This document shows positions 1 to 8,367 of a DNA stretch of 64,000 nucleotides, in pieces (position 1 is the first letter of the stretch; each line of letters opens with the position of its first letter). Origin of the DNA: Amycolatopsis vastitatis (GTDB lineage Bacteria; Actinomycetota; Actinomycetes; Mycobacteriales; Pseudonocardiaceae); contig NZ_NMUL01000016.1 in the NCBI RefSeq assembly GCF_002234595.1, positions 62,001-126,000 of the forward strand, in the 5' to 3' direction. The notes beneath the pieces are model-generated. The model had not been told where the DNA came from, searched no databases, and saw nothing but the letters and a program-made list of their open reading frames with translations. Both the position numbers and the translations under genes were made by a program.

Positions 1-24
1 CCTCGCCTCGTTCGAGGGGAATGG

Positions 25-663
25 GTGACGATGTTCGAATCCGAGCGGACACCGGTGGTGGTCCGCGCCACCGATCCGATCCTGCACAACGGCGTCTGCA
101 TGGCGCTGCGTTCGCGTGACGACGTCCGGGTGGTGGACGGCGACCCGGACGGCTCGGCCGTGGTCGCGCTGCTGGTCGCCGACCGGCTCGACGAGCCGAT
201 GACCCGGCTGCTGTCCGCGCTCCACCACCAGGGCTTCACCCGCATCGTGCTGATCGCGGGCGAGGTCGACGACAACGAGATCCTCAACGCCGTCGAGCAC
301 GGGGTCTGCGCGGTCGCCCGCCGCGCCGACGCCGGCCCGGAGGTGCTGGTCCGGCTGATCAAGGCCGCTGCGGCCGGTGAAGGCGCGCTACCGCCCGACC
401 TGCTCGGCCGGCTGCTGAACCGGGTTTCCCGCCTGCAGCGCCAGGTGCTCCAGCCGCGCGGTCTCCACCTGGGCGGCATGAGCAACCGGGAAACCGAAGT
501 GCTCCGGCTCGTCGCGTCGGGGTTTTCGACGCAGGAGATCGCCGACGAGCTGTGCTATTCGCAGCGCACGGTGAAAAGCATCCTGCACGACGTGACGAAT
601 CGGTTCCAGCTGCGGAACCGGTCGCACGCGGTCGCGTACGCCCTGCGTGAAGGGCTGATCTGA
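25..663 (+). CDS. LuxR-type transcriptional regulator with atypical receiver domain
   Basis: This 212-residue protein has a receiver-like N-terminal half (about residues 10-125) and a C-terminal LuxR/NarL helix-turn-helix (about 150-212, SNRETEVLRLVASGFSTQEI followed by a recognition helix with QRTVKSILHDV). The HTH match is clear. The receiver lacks an obvious phospho-acceptor Asp: where family members read LLD, this one reads LLV followed by ADRLDEP. It may therefore work without phosphorylation. The GTG start is preceded by GAGGGGA, and an ATG two codons later is an alternative. It converges on the neighbouring two-component pair with only a few bases between them. Its target genes cannot be inferred. 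Confidence 0.85.
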   Translation: MTMFESERTPVVVRATDPILHNGVCMALRSRDDVRVVDGDPDGSAVVALLVADRLDEPMTRLLSALHHQGFTRIVLIAGEVDDNEILNAVEHGVCAVARRADAGPEVLVRLIKAAAAGEGALPPDLLGRLLNRVSRLQRQVLQPRGLHLGGMSNRETEVLRLVASGFSTQEIADELCYSQRTVKSILHDVTNRFQLRNRSHAVAYALREGLI

Positions 664-666
664 CGG

Positions 667-1950
667 CTAACGCGGGACGCGTTCGGCGGGCCAGCGCACC
701 CCGGGGACGTCGGTGGGCCGCGGCACCTTCAGGAAGAGGCTGAACACGGCCGGACGGCGGTTGGACAGCTCCAGCCGGCCGCCGTCCGCTTCGACCAGGG
801 CCCGGGCCAGCGCCAGCCCGACGCCGGTCGAGCCACCGCCGGAGAAGCCGCGCTCGAAGATGTGCGGGGCCAGCTCGTCGGGCACGCCGGGCCCGGTGTC
901 GCTGACCTCGATCACCACCGTGCCCTCGGCGTCGCCGCGGCGGGCGACGACGGTCACCGTGCCGGAGCCGTGGCGCAGCGCGTTGTCGAGCAGCACCCCG
1001 ATGACCTCGCGGAGCCGGCCCGGCGTCGCGCGCGCCATCAGCCCGTCGGCCACGCGCATGCGCAGGTTGCGGCCCTCCGAGCGGAGCAGCTCACGCCACT
1101 CCTGCGCCATCGCGGGCAGCTGCGTGGGCAGGTCCACCGGTTCCGCGCCGACCTCGCGCGCGGCGCGGGCCGCCGCCAGCAGCTCGTCGAGCGCCTCGGC
1201 GAGCCGGTCGGCCTGCTCCTGGGCGGCCTTGGACTCGTCGGCCACCTCTTCGTCCGGGTGCACGGTCAGGGGTTCCAGCCGCAGCTGCAACGCCGTCAGG
1301 CGGCTGCGCAGCTGGTGCGAGACGTCGCCGACGAGCTGGCGTTCGCGCTGCACGAGCTGGGCGAGCGCGGTGCCGGACGCGTCCAGTGCCTCCGCGACCA
1401 TGTCCAGCTCGCCGACGCCGTAGCGGCTCGGGTCGGGCCGGAAGTCGCCGCCGCCGAGCCGGGCCGCGCGTTCGGCGACGTGCCGCAGCGGCTTCGCGAG
1501 TCGTCTGGCCGTCGCGATCGCCACCACCGCGCCGGTGCCGACCGACAGCAGCACCAGCAGCACGACCACGAGCGTCACCGTCGTCTGCCGCTCGTGCATC
1601 GGGCCGGCCGGGACGGCGATCTCGACCTTGCCTTCCCGCGCCAGGTCGGCCGTCTCGGTGACGGTGACGGGACCCGGGTCGCTGCCGTAGCGCTTTTCGA
1701 TCTGGCCACTCGCCCGGACGGTCAGCAACCCGTTCGCCGGGACCGCCGCCCGCACCTGATCGAGGTCGATCTCCTCGCCGTTGGCGATTTCGGTGTCCAG
1801 GATGGCCGCCGCCGCGCGGGCGTTCTCGGCGAGCGTCTCGCGGTAGCTCGACTCGATCTGCCAGCTCGCCACGATGCCCAGCGGGATGCCGAGGACCGCC
1901 GCGGTGACGGCGACGGCCAGCAGGATGGCCAGCAGAATGCGGCGGCGCAC
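667..1950 (-). CDS. Two-component sensor histidine kinase (HAMP, OmpR-partner type)
   Basis: This 427-residue membrane kinase has TM helices at about 5-28 and 124-147 flanking a short extracellular sensor. A HAMP segment follows, then a dimerisation/phospho-acceptor box with His212 (GDVSHQLRSRLTAL). The HATPase domain shows an N-box (LLDNALRHG), a G1 box (DTGPGVPDE) and a G2 box (GVGLALARALVEADGG). It would autophosphorylate and pass phosphate to the response regulator encoded just upstream. The two genes are three bases apart and form one operon. The signal sensed is unknown. The layout resembles actinobacterial CutS-type kinases. Confidence 0.93.
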   Translation of the reverse strand: MRRRILLAILLAVAVTAAVLGIPLGIVASWQIESSYRETLAENARAAAAILDTEIANGEEIDLDQVRAAVPANGLLTVRASGQIEKRYGSDPGPVTVTETADLAREGKVEIAVPAGPMHERQTTVTLVVVLLVLLSVGTGAVVAIATARRLAKPLRHVAERAARLGGGDFRPDPSRYGVGELDMVAEALDASGTALAQLVQRERQLVGDVSHQLRSRLTALQLRLEPLTVHPDEEVADESKAAQEQADRLAEALDELLAAARAAREVGAEPVDLPTQLPAMAQEWRELLRSEGRNLRMRVADGLMARATPGRLREVIGVLLDNALRHGSGTVTVVARRGDAEGTVVIEVSDTGPGVPDELAPHIFERGFSGGGSTGVGLALARALVEADGGRLELSNRRPAVFSLFLKVPRPTDVPGVRWPAERVPR

Positions 1951-1953
1951 GGC

Positions 1954-2655
1954 TTATTCGGCGTTGAAGCGGAAACCGACACCGCGGACGGTCGCGATCC
2001 GCCGCTCGCCGTCGTGGGTCTTGCTGGTCCGCCCGGCGGCCTCGTCGGCGGCGATGGCGAGCTTCCGCCGCAGCCACGACATGTGCATGTCGAGCGTCTT
2101 GGACGTCTTCGACTCGAGGTCGTTCCAGACCTCGGCGAGGATCTCGTCGCGGCTGACGACCTGCCCGGCGCGGCTCATCAGCACGCGCAGCAGCTCGAAC
2201 TCCTTGTTCGCCAGCTGCACCTCGTGGTTGTCCACGGTGACCAGCCGGGCGCCGAGGTCCATCCGCACCCCGCCCGCCTCCAGGACCTCGGGCACCCGGC
2301 GGCGCAGCAGCGCGCGGATCCGGGCCAGCAGCTCGGCGAGCCGGAACGGCTTGGCGACGTAGTCGTCGGCGCCCGCGTCCAGGCCGACGACGAAGTCGAC
2401 CTCGTCGGTGCGGGCGGTGAGCATCAGGACCGGCAGCTCGGTGCCGGCCGCGCGCAGCCGCCGGCACACCTCCAGACCGTCCATCCCGGGCAGACCGAGG
2501 TCCAGCACGAGCAGGTCGACGCGCTGGGCGGCGGTGGCGTCGAGCACCGAAGGGCCGTCGGTGACGACGTGGATCTCGTATCCCTCACGTTCGAGGGCGC
2601 GGGAGAGCGGTTCGGCGATGGCCGGATCGTCTTCGGCAAGTAGGACCATGCTCAC
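1954..2655 (-). CDS. OmpR-family DNA-binding response regulator
   Basis: This 233-residue protein has an N-terminal receiver with acidic residues EDD near residues 8-10, phospho-acceptor Asp52 (LLVLDLGLPGMDG) and Lys102 (AKPF). The C-terminal half (about 125-230) is an OmpR/PhoB winged helix (EFELLRVLMSRAGQVVSRDEI, then TLDMHMSWLRRKL and VRGVGFRF). All key residues are present, so a working regulator is expected. It is the first gene of the pair with the downstream histidine kinase. The start is GTG with an in-frame ATG two codons later; either could be used. Confidence 0.94.
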   Translation of the reverse strand: MSMVLLAEDDPAIAEPLSRALEREGYEIHVVTDGPSVLDATAAQRVDLLVLDLGLPGMDGLEVCRRLRAAGTELPVLMLTARTDEVDFVVGLDAGADDYVAKPFRLAELLARIRALLRRRVPEVLEAGGVRMDLGARLVTVDNHEVQLANKEFELLRVLMSRAGQVVSRDEILAEVWNDLESKTSKTLDMHMSWLRRKLAIAADEAAGRTSKTHDGERRIATVRGVGFRFNAE

Positions 2656-2691
2656 CTGCCCAACTCTACGGCTCGCGGGCGTGAAAACATC

Positions 2692-3477
2692 GTGACCGTG
2701 CCTGGCTACGAAGATGATCTGGCTCTCGCCACCCGGCTGGCTGACGCCGCCGACGCGATCACGACGGCGCGGTTCCGCGCCCTGGACCTGGCGGTGGAGC
2801 GCAAGCCCGATCGCACCCCGGTGACCGACGCCGACACCGCGGTCGAGGACGCGATCCGTTCCGTGCTGGCCGAAGCGCGTCCGGACGACGCCGTGCTCGG
2901 CGAGGAGCGCGGCGGCTCGGCCGCCACGGGCCGCGCGTGGGTGCTCGACCCGATCGACGGGACCAAGAACTTCCTGCGCGGCGTACCCGTCTGGGCGACG
3001 CTGATCGCGCTGGTTTCCGACGGTGACCCGGTGGTCGGCATGATCAGCGCGCCCCTGCTGGGCCGCCGCTGGTGGGCGGCGTCCGGGTCGGGCGCGTTCT
3101 CGTCCGACTCCGCCGGCACGCGCCGCCTGTCAGTTTCCGGCGTTTCGTCCCTTTCGGACGCTTATCTGTCCACAACGGACTTGAACTCGTGGACCGAGTA
3201 CCACTCGCGCGAGAAGTACCTGGACCTGGTGGACGCGTGCTGGGAGACCCGCGCGTTCGGCGACTTCTGGCACCACGTGCTGGTGGCCGAGGGCGCGCTC
3301 GACGTCGCCGCCGAGTGCATCGTGAACCCGTGGGACGTCGCGGCGGCACAGGTGATCGTCACCGAGGCCGGCGGGCGGTTCAGCGACCTGGACGGTGCCG
3401 GGCGCTACGACAACGGGAGCGCTTTGTCGACGAACGGCCGCCTGCACGACGAGGTCCTGCGGATCCTCAAGCGGTAA
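2692..3477 (+). CDS. hisN: Inositol-monophosphatase-family phosphatase, probably histidinol-phosphatase HisN
   Basis: This 261-residue protein carries the Mg-binding signature of the inositol monophosphatase superfamily: Glu71 in GEERGG, Asp86 and Asp89 in WVLDPIDGTKNF, and the C-terminal WDVAAAQVIVTEAGG. Actinobacterial proteins of this length and motif spacing are usually histidinol-phosphatases (HisN), the penultimate step of histidine synthesis, but inositol-1-phosphatase activity cannot be excluded. No other his genes are in the window. It is divergent from the response regulator, with about 36 bases between them and no clear ribosome site, so the transcript may be leaderless. Confidence 0.85.
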   Translation: MTVPGYEDDLALATRLADAADAITTARFRALDLAVERKPDRTPVTDADTAVEDAIRSVLAEARPDDAVLGEERGGSAATGRAWVLDPIDGTKNFLRGVPVWATLIALVSDGDPVVGMISAPLLGRRWWAASGSGAFSSDSAGTRRLSVSGVSSLSDAYLSTTDLNSWTEYHSREKYLDLVDACWETRAFGDFWHHVLVAEGALDVAAECIVNPWDVAAAQVIVTEAGGRFSDLDGAGRYDNGSALSTNGRLHDEVLRILKR

Positions 3478-3514
3478 CCGGGTAGGCCGCTCGGCGGGAA
3501 CTTCTTGACCGGTC

Positions 3515-3532
3515 TGAACCACCGGTGGTTCA
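3515..3532. promoter_or_regulatory. Perfect 18-bp palindrome upstream of the GH92 gene
   Basis: TGAACCACCGGTGGTTCA is a perfect dyad with no spacer, lying 80-97 bases before the mannosidase start. It looks like a repressor operator. Its centre (ACCGGT) differs from the second palindrome nearby, so two different regulators may act here. No cognate regulator gene is adjacent. Confidence 0.55.
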
Positions 3533-3562
3533 CTCCCAGTGCTCGCCGGGTCACCCGGTCCG

Positions 3563-3578
3563 TTGACAACGTTGTCAA
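3563..3578. promoter_or_regulatory. Perfect 16-bp palindrome TTGACAACGTTGTCAA (LacI-type operator)
   Basis: A perfect dyad centred on AACGTT, 34 bases before the GH92 start codon. Even-length palindromes with a central CG are typical of LacI-family sugar regulators, and such sites often precede secreted glycoside hydrolase genes in actinomycetes. The LacI assignment is inference from motif style. Confidence 0.6.
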
Positions 3579-3611
3579 ACCCCGTGGCCCGCTCACCCCG
3601 GGAGGAAGAGC

Positions 3612-6600
3612 ATGCGCAGAGTCGTCACCGCGGCTTTGATCGTCCCCCTCGTCACCGCCGTGGCCACCCCGGCCGACGCCCGACCCGAGAACCGAGATCT
3701 CGCCGCCTACGTCAACCCGTTCGTCGGCGCGAAGGCCGGCGACACCCCCGAGACCAACACCTACGCCGGCGACACGTTCCCCGGCGCCGACGTCCCGTTC
3801 GGCATGGTGCAGTGGAGTCCCGACACGCCGCTGCAGCCCAAGCCGCCCGCCGGGCAGGGCCGGTACTACGCCCGCGACCGCGACGGTGGCTACGCCTGGG
3901 AAGAGAACCGCCTCCGCGGCTTCAGCATCACCCACTTCAACGGCGCGGGCTGCGGCGGCGCGGCGGGCGACGTCCCGTTCCTGCCGTTCGCCGGAAACCT
4001 GACCACCTCGCCCGCCGTCGACGCGACGAAGTACTTCCCCACCTTCAGCCACGCCGACGAATCCGCGTCGCCCGGCTACTACAAGGTGACCACCGGCTCC
4101 GGCATCACGACCGAGCTGACCACCACCCAGCGCTCCGGCATGGGCCGCTTCACCTTCCCGAAGAACTCCCCAGCGACACTGCTCGTCGACGTCGCGCAGT
4201 CCGCAATGGGCAGTGACGATGCCGCGGTCACCGTCGATCCCGCCCGGCGGACGGTCGAAGGCTGGGTCTCCAGCGGCCACTTCTGCCGCGGCCCGAACAC
4301 CTACAAGGTCTACTTCACCGCGTCCTTCGACCAGCCGTTCGTGACGTCCGGGACCTGGCAGAGCGCCACCGTCACACCGGGCGGCACCAGCGCCCGCGGC
4401 GGCGACCTGAGCAAGACGACCTGGGACAAGCAGGTCGTCACACCCGACGGCGGTTCCGGCGCCTACCTGACCTTCGACCCGGCCAAGCCGGTCCAGGTGC
4501 GCGTCGGCTTGTCCTATGTGGACGCGGCCGGGGCGCGGCTCAACGCCGCGGTGGAACAGGGCCACGACTCCTTCGACGCCGTGCGCGCCAAGGCACGGCA
4601 GACCTGGAACGACCGCCTGCGGCAGATCACCGTCGAAGGCGGCACCGACGCGGCGACCAGGACGTTCTACACCGCGCTGTACCACACGCTCATGCAGCCG
4701 AACGTCTTTTCCGATGTGGACGGTCGCTACCCCGGCTTCGACAAGGCGATCCACCGGACGAAACCGGGCCACGCGCAGTACGCGAACTTCTCCGGCTGGG
4801 ACACCTACCGCGACGAGGTGCAGCTGCTGTCGATGCTCGCCCCGCACGAGGCCGCCGACATGGCGCAGTCCATGCTCAACCAGGCGGACCAGGCGGGCGG
4901 GATCTGGGACCGGTGGTCGCAGAACAACGACTTCATGGGCGTGATGGGCGGCGACCCGTACCACTCGATCATCGCCAGCACGTACGCCTTCGGCGCCACG
5001 GACTTCGATGCCGCTCACGCGCTGAAATCCATGGTCAACGGCGCCACCCGCGTCCAGCAGGCCGGGGAACGCGCGCTCGAACGGCCCGGCCTGTCGGACT
5101 ACCGGACGCTGGGCTACCACCCGAACAACGTCTCCGACATGCTCGAAGAGACGACCGCCGACTTCGGGCTCGCGCAGCTGGCCAAGCGGCTCGGCGACGC
5201 GAAGACACATCAGCAGTTCATGGCCCGCGCCCAGTACTGGGAGAACGTCTACAACCCGGCCACCGGCTACCTGCAGACCCGGATGCGCGACGGCCAGTTC
5301 CTCTCCCCGTTCGATCCCGCGCAGTACCAGGAAATGCGTTACCAGGAAGGGAACGCGGCGCAGTACACGTGGATGGTGCCGTACAACGTCCGAGGCCTCT
5401 TCGACGCGATGGGCGGCGACGAAGCCGTGAAGAAGCGTCTCGACTTCTTCTTCACGAAGCTGAACAGTGACGCCAACTCGCCGTACGCGTTCATGTCGAA
5501 CGAGCCGTCGTTCGAGGTGCCGTGGGAGTACGCGTACGCGGGTGCGCCGTCGAAGACGCAGGACATCGTGCGCCGTTCGGCGGAGCTGCTGTTCAAGCCC
5601 ACCGAGGACGGCCTGCCCGGCAACGACGACCTCGGCGCGACGTCGGCGTGGTACGTGTTCGCGGCGCTCGGCATGTACCCGGAAGCACCGGGACGCGCGG
5701 AGATGGTGCTGGCCAGCCCGATGTTCCCGAAGATCACGCTGACCCGCGCGAGCGGGCAGCGGATCACGATCACCGCGCCCGGCGCGTCCAGCTCGGTGAA
5801 GTACGTGAAGAGCCTGAAGGTGAACGGTCAGCCGAGCACCAAGCCGTGGCTGCCGGAGTCCTTCGCGGTGAACGGCGGCCGGCTGGACTTCACGCTCGGC
5901 GCGTCGCCGACGTCGTGGGGCTCGGGTGCCACCGACGCGCCGCCGTCGTTCCGCGACGGCGAAGTTCCGGTGCGTGGCCGGGTCGGCCCGGGCCGGGTCG
6001 TGGTCGCACCCGGCGGAACCACCGCCGCCACGGTGACCGCCGAAGGCATCACGGGCGCGGGCACGGTGTCCTGGCGGGCGAAGCCGCCGGCCGGGATCAC
6101 CGTGACGCCGTCGAGCGGCACGCTCACCGTGGGCGCCCACGGCTCGGCGACCCAGCAGGTGAAGGTCACCGCCGCGGCCGGGACGCCCGACGCGTACACC
6201 AGCGTGCCCGTGGAGTTCACCGGGCAGCTGCCCGCGTACCTGCCGGTGACCGTCGGGAAGCCAGGGACGCTGCACGCGGCGAACACGAACGTCGGCGTCA
6301 CGGACGACAAGCTCGTCCAGTTCGGCGACTTCGGCGAGACCGACCTCTACCCCGGCGGGTTCGTGTTCTCCTACTCCGCGCAGGGGTTCGCGTCCCACGG
6401 GATCACGCCGGGGGCGACGGTGACGGCCAACGACCAGCAGTTCCGCTGGCCGTCGAGCCCGACGGGATCGCCGGACAACGTGATCGCGGCGGGGCAAACG
6501 CTTGCGGTCGACGCCCCGTCGGGCTCGACGAAGCTGTCGTTCCTCGGCGCGGCGACCGGCGCCGACGCCCAGGGCACGGTGACGGTTACCTACACCGACG

Positions 6601-6872
6601 GCTCGACGCAACAGGGTTCGCTCGGCTTGTCGGAGTGGCTGCTCAAGGGCGGCGCGGAGACCCCGCAGTTCGGGAACACGGTCGTCGCGACGGTGCCGTA
6701 CGTGAATTCGGCGTTCCCGAGGTACATGTTCCGGCTCCAGCGGCCGTACACGTCGTACCTGTTCGCGACCGCCCCCATCGCCCTTGACCCGGCGAAGCAG
6801 GTTCGCAGCATCACGCTGCCGACGTCGACCGGTTCAGGACAGGCACACGTGTTCACCTACGCGGTCAGCTGA
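3612..6872 (+). CDS. Secreted GH92 family alpha-1,2-mannosidase
   Basis: This 1086-residue enzyme begins with a Sec signal peptide (about residues 1-24, cleavage near ATPADA). The GH92 catalytic body runs to about residue 780. Diagnostic segments are YVNPFVG at the start, RGFSITHFNGAGC, and near residue 670 NDDLGATSAWYVFAALGMYP, which holds the acidic residues conserved in the family. After the catalytic part comes an NEW3-like beta-sandwich (about 795-880) and a further beta-rich C-terminal module, possibly carbohydrate binding. It should trim alpha-mannose from yeast or fungal glycans outside the cell. The start is preceded by GGGAGGAAG. The promoter holds two perfect palindromes, so sugar-controlled expression is likely. 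Confidence 0.93.
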   Translation: MRRVVTAALIVPLVTAVATPADARPENRDLAAYVNPFVGAKAGDTPETNTYAGDTFPGADVPFGMVQWSPDTPLQPKPPAGQGRYYARDRDGGYAWEENRLRGFSITHFNGAGCGGAAGDVPFLPFAGNLTTSPAVDATKYFPTFSHADESASPGYYKVTTGSGITTELTTTQRSGMGRFTFPKNSPATLLVDVAQSAMGSDDAAVTVDPARRTVEGWVSSGHFCRGPNTYKVYFTASFDQPFVTSGTWQSATVTPGGTSARGGDLSKTTWDKQVVTPDGGSGAYLTFDPAKPVQVRVGLSYVDAAGARLNAAVEQGHDSFDAVRAKARQTWNDRLRQITVEGGTDAATRTFYTALYHTLMQPNVFSDVDGRYPGFDKAIHRTKPGHAQYANFSGWDTYRDEVQLLSMLAPHEAADMAQSMLNQADQAGGIWDRWSQNNDFMGVMGGDPYHSIIASTYAFGATDFDAAHALKSMVNGATRVQQAGERALERPGLSDYRTLGYHPNNVSDMLEETTADFGLAQLAKRLGDAKTHQQFMARAQYWENVYNPATGYLQTRMRDGQFLSPFDPAQYQEMRYQEGNAAQYTWMVPYNVRGLFDAMGGDEAVKKRLDFFFTKLNSDANSPYAFMSNEPSFEVPWEYAYAGAPSKTQDIVRRSAELLFKPTEDGLPGNDDLGATSAWYVFAALGMYPEAPGRAEMVLASPMFPKITLTRASGQRITITAPGASSSVKYVKSLKVNGQPSTKPWLPESFAVNGGRLDFTLGASPTSWGSGATDAPPSFRDGEVPVRGRVGPGRVVVAPGGTTAATVTAEGITGAGTVSWRAKPPAGITVTPSSGTLTVGAHGSATQQVKVTAAAGTPDAYTSVPVEFTGQLPAYLPVTVGKPGTLHAANTNVGVTDDKLVQFGDFGETDLYPGGFVFSYSAQGFASHGITPGATVTANDQQFRWPSSPTGSPDNVIAAGQTLAVDAPSGSTKLSFLGAATGADAQGTVTVTYTDGSTQQGSLGLSEWLLKGGAETPQFGNTVVATVPYVNSAFPRYMFRLQRPYTSYLFATAPIALDPAKQVRSITLPTSTGSGQAHVFTYAVS

Positions 6873-6877
6873 TCGGC

Positions 6878-6911
6878 CTGCCCGGGTCGTGCTTCGTCAC
6901 GACCCGGGCAG
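6878..6911. terminator. Bidirectional hairpin terminator between GH92 and the putative immunity gene
   Basis: CTGCCCGGGTCGTG and CACGACCCGGGCAG form a perfect 14-bp stem with a six-base loop. It follows the GH92 stop on the plus strand, and its right arm encodes the last residues and stop of the minus-strand small gene. It can end transcripts from both sides. Confidence 0.75.
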
Positions 6912-7157
6912 CAGGCCGACGGCGCCGCGGGCCACCTGGGCCCAGGCCAGCCGGCCGAAGAGGTAGTGGCACGCCACCTGCTCGCTGGTGAACCGCGCCC
7001 AGTCGTAGCGGTTGCCCTGCTCCCGCCAGAACACCTCCCACGCCTCGTCCTCGCCCTGCATCAGGCACCAGGCGTTGTCGACCTCGGTGCCGAGCGAGAC
7101 GACCTCGGGCGGCACGCCCAGCACGCCGAGCCACCGCTGGATCGACTGGGTGTTCAT
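6897..7157 (-). CDS. Small protein, probable immunity factor for the adjacent TNT toxin
   Basis: This 86-residue acidic, Trp-rich protein (for example AWEVFWREQGNRYDWARF) has no signal peptide or membrane segment. Its ATG overlaps the TGA of the TNT-domain gene, so the two are translationally coupled. That is the usual arrangement for a toxin followed by its immunity protein. I do not recognise a named family. The immunity role is inferred from position, size and cytosolic nature. The 3' end lies inside a strong hairpin, so expression from the far side is limited. Confidence 0.7.
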   Translation of the reverse strand: MNTQSIQRWLGVLGVPPEVVSLGTEVDNAWCLMQGEDEAWEVFWREQGNRYDWARFTSEQVACHYLFGRLAWAQVARGAVGLLPGS

Positions 7158-8128
7158 CAATCGTCTTCCCCCTTGGCCTCGGCGAGGTAGCCGAGCGTCA
7201 CGAGTTCGTCGGCCGCCAGCAGGGCACGGTACCGGGTGCCGCCGCCGACCTGGCCGAACCAGTTCGCCGTCTCCGACCGCCACATCGGCACCGCGCGCAC
7301 CACGACGTACCGGCGGTACTCGGCGTCCAGCATCCCCGGCGGCAGCGAGCGTTCCGTGAACGGTGTGCCGTCCTCGAAGAAAACCCGCCCGTACGCCGGG
7401 CCGAAGCGGTCGAGGACCGTGTCGGCCGGGACCATCACCGGCTCGGGCCAGTCCACGCTGCCCTCGGGGAACTGCTCGCCCGGCGGCCACGCGTATTCGG
7501 GGCCCAGGTCGCTGTGCCCGACGACGAACCGGCGGATCCACACGGCCTGCGTCGCCCGCGCGTACGGGACGTACCCCTCGGTGAGGTGCCGCGGCACCGG
7601 CCGCGGCGGCGCGGTCGGCGAGCGGCGGAAGCCCGCGGTGACGTTGGTCAGTGCCTGGTCGTCGAAGATCAGCCGGGCGTCCGGGTGGTCGTTCGGGCCG
7701 AAGCCGTCCGGGTCGTCCGGCAGCGGCAGCTGGCGCGCGGGCCGGTCCATGGCCACCGGCAGGTGCCCGATCGGGAACATGTGCACCAGGAACAGCGCGA
7801 CGATGCTCTCCCGCTCGGTGCGCGGCGAGCCGAGCGGCGGCAGCGGCGCGGGCGAACCCGGGTTCGGTGGCGGGCCCGCCACCGGCGGTGGGCCTGCGAC
7901 CGGTGGAGGGAGTGGCGCGGGCGTCGGCGGCGCCGGCGGGGCCGGGGGCAGCGGGAACGGCGGCAGCAACGGTGACACCGCGTGCGGCCACGCCGCGGGG
8001 CTGCCCGAGGGCGGAGTCGGCGCCTCTTCGAAGGCGCCCGAATCCAGGCCGTACCCGGGCAGCTGCACCGGCCCGGTGTCGAGGTCGGCCTCGACCGGTT
8101 CGGAGCCCGCCTCGGAAGGCTCGGTCAC
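7157..8128 (-). CDS. TNT-domain protein, predicted NAD(+) glycohydrolase toxin
   Basis: This protein of about 323 residues has a Pro-rich N-terminal half (about 40-110), a conserved hydrophobic segment (ALFLVHMFPIGHLP), and a C-terminal TNT domain (about 215-318). The domain is recognised by LDRFGPAYGRVF, DGTPFTERSLPP and WFGQVGGGTRY; the Gln in the last motif matches the NAD-contact Gln of the M. tuberculosis necrotizing toxin. The domain hydrolyses NAD. There is no signal peptide or WXG100 module, so export, if any, is unexplained. I chose the GTG at 8128 because GGAGG lies six bases upstream; the ATG at 8134 directly abuts that GGAGG. It is coupled by a one-base stop/start overlap to the 86-residue gene downstream. 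Confidence 0.85.
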   Translation of the reverse strand: MTEPSEAGSEPVEADLDTGPVQLPGYGLDSGAFEEAPTPPSGSPAAWPHAVSPLLPPFPLPPAPPAPPTPAPLPPPVAGPPPVAGPPPNPGSPAPLPPLGSPRTERESIVALFLVHMFPIGHLPVAMDRPARQLPLPDDPDGFGPNDHPDARLIFDDQALTNVTAGFRRSPTAPPRPVPRHLTEGYVPYARATQAVWIRRFVVGHSDLGPEYAWPPGEQFPEGSVDWPEPVMVPADTVLDRFGPAYGRVFFEDGTPFTERSLPPGMLDAEYRRYVVVRAVPMWRSETANWFGQVGGGTRYRALLAADELVTLGYLAEAKGEDD

Positions 8129-8241
8129 ACCCATCCTCCGGCTCGGTCGGTGCCCGGGGGCACACGCTGTTCGACGCGGCCGCGGCGCTGCCGGTCCCCC
8201 TTGATACCGCACCCCTTCCGCGGCGGCGCGGCGAGGTCAGT

Positions 8242-8367
8242 TTCCCTTTCGGGGGCTCCGGGTGGCGGAGCCCCCGGCCCGGGGCGAAGCCCCGGATGTC
8301 ACAGTTCCCTTTCGGGGGCTCCGGGTGGCGGAGCCCCTGGCCCGGGGCGAAGCCCCGGATGTCACAG
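8242..8367. repeat. Tandem 63-bp duplication carrying two hairpins each; terminator block after HMG-CoA lyase
   Basis: Two direct copies (8242-8304 and 8305-8367) differ at one base. Each copy contains a 10-bp hairpin (GGGGGCTCCG/CGGAGCCCCC in copy 1) and a 7-bp hairpin (CCGGGGC GAA GCCCCGG). The boundary of copy 2 includes the HMG-CoA lyase stop codon, so the terminator region itself seems to have been duplicated. It separates the lyase from the TNT gene on the same strand. Such hairpin pairs look like dispersed intergenic elements. Confidence 0.85.

Noticed and set aside
3405..6611. A very long minus-strand open frame opposite the GH92 gene
   Set aside because: It is low-complexity Arg/Gly/Val-rich protein without domains, caused by codon bias of the real gene on the plus strand.
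8242..8367. A CRISPR array
   Set aside because: Only two adjacent copies with no spacers, and the unit is made of terminator-like hairpins. No cas genes are in the window.
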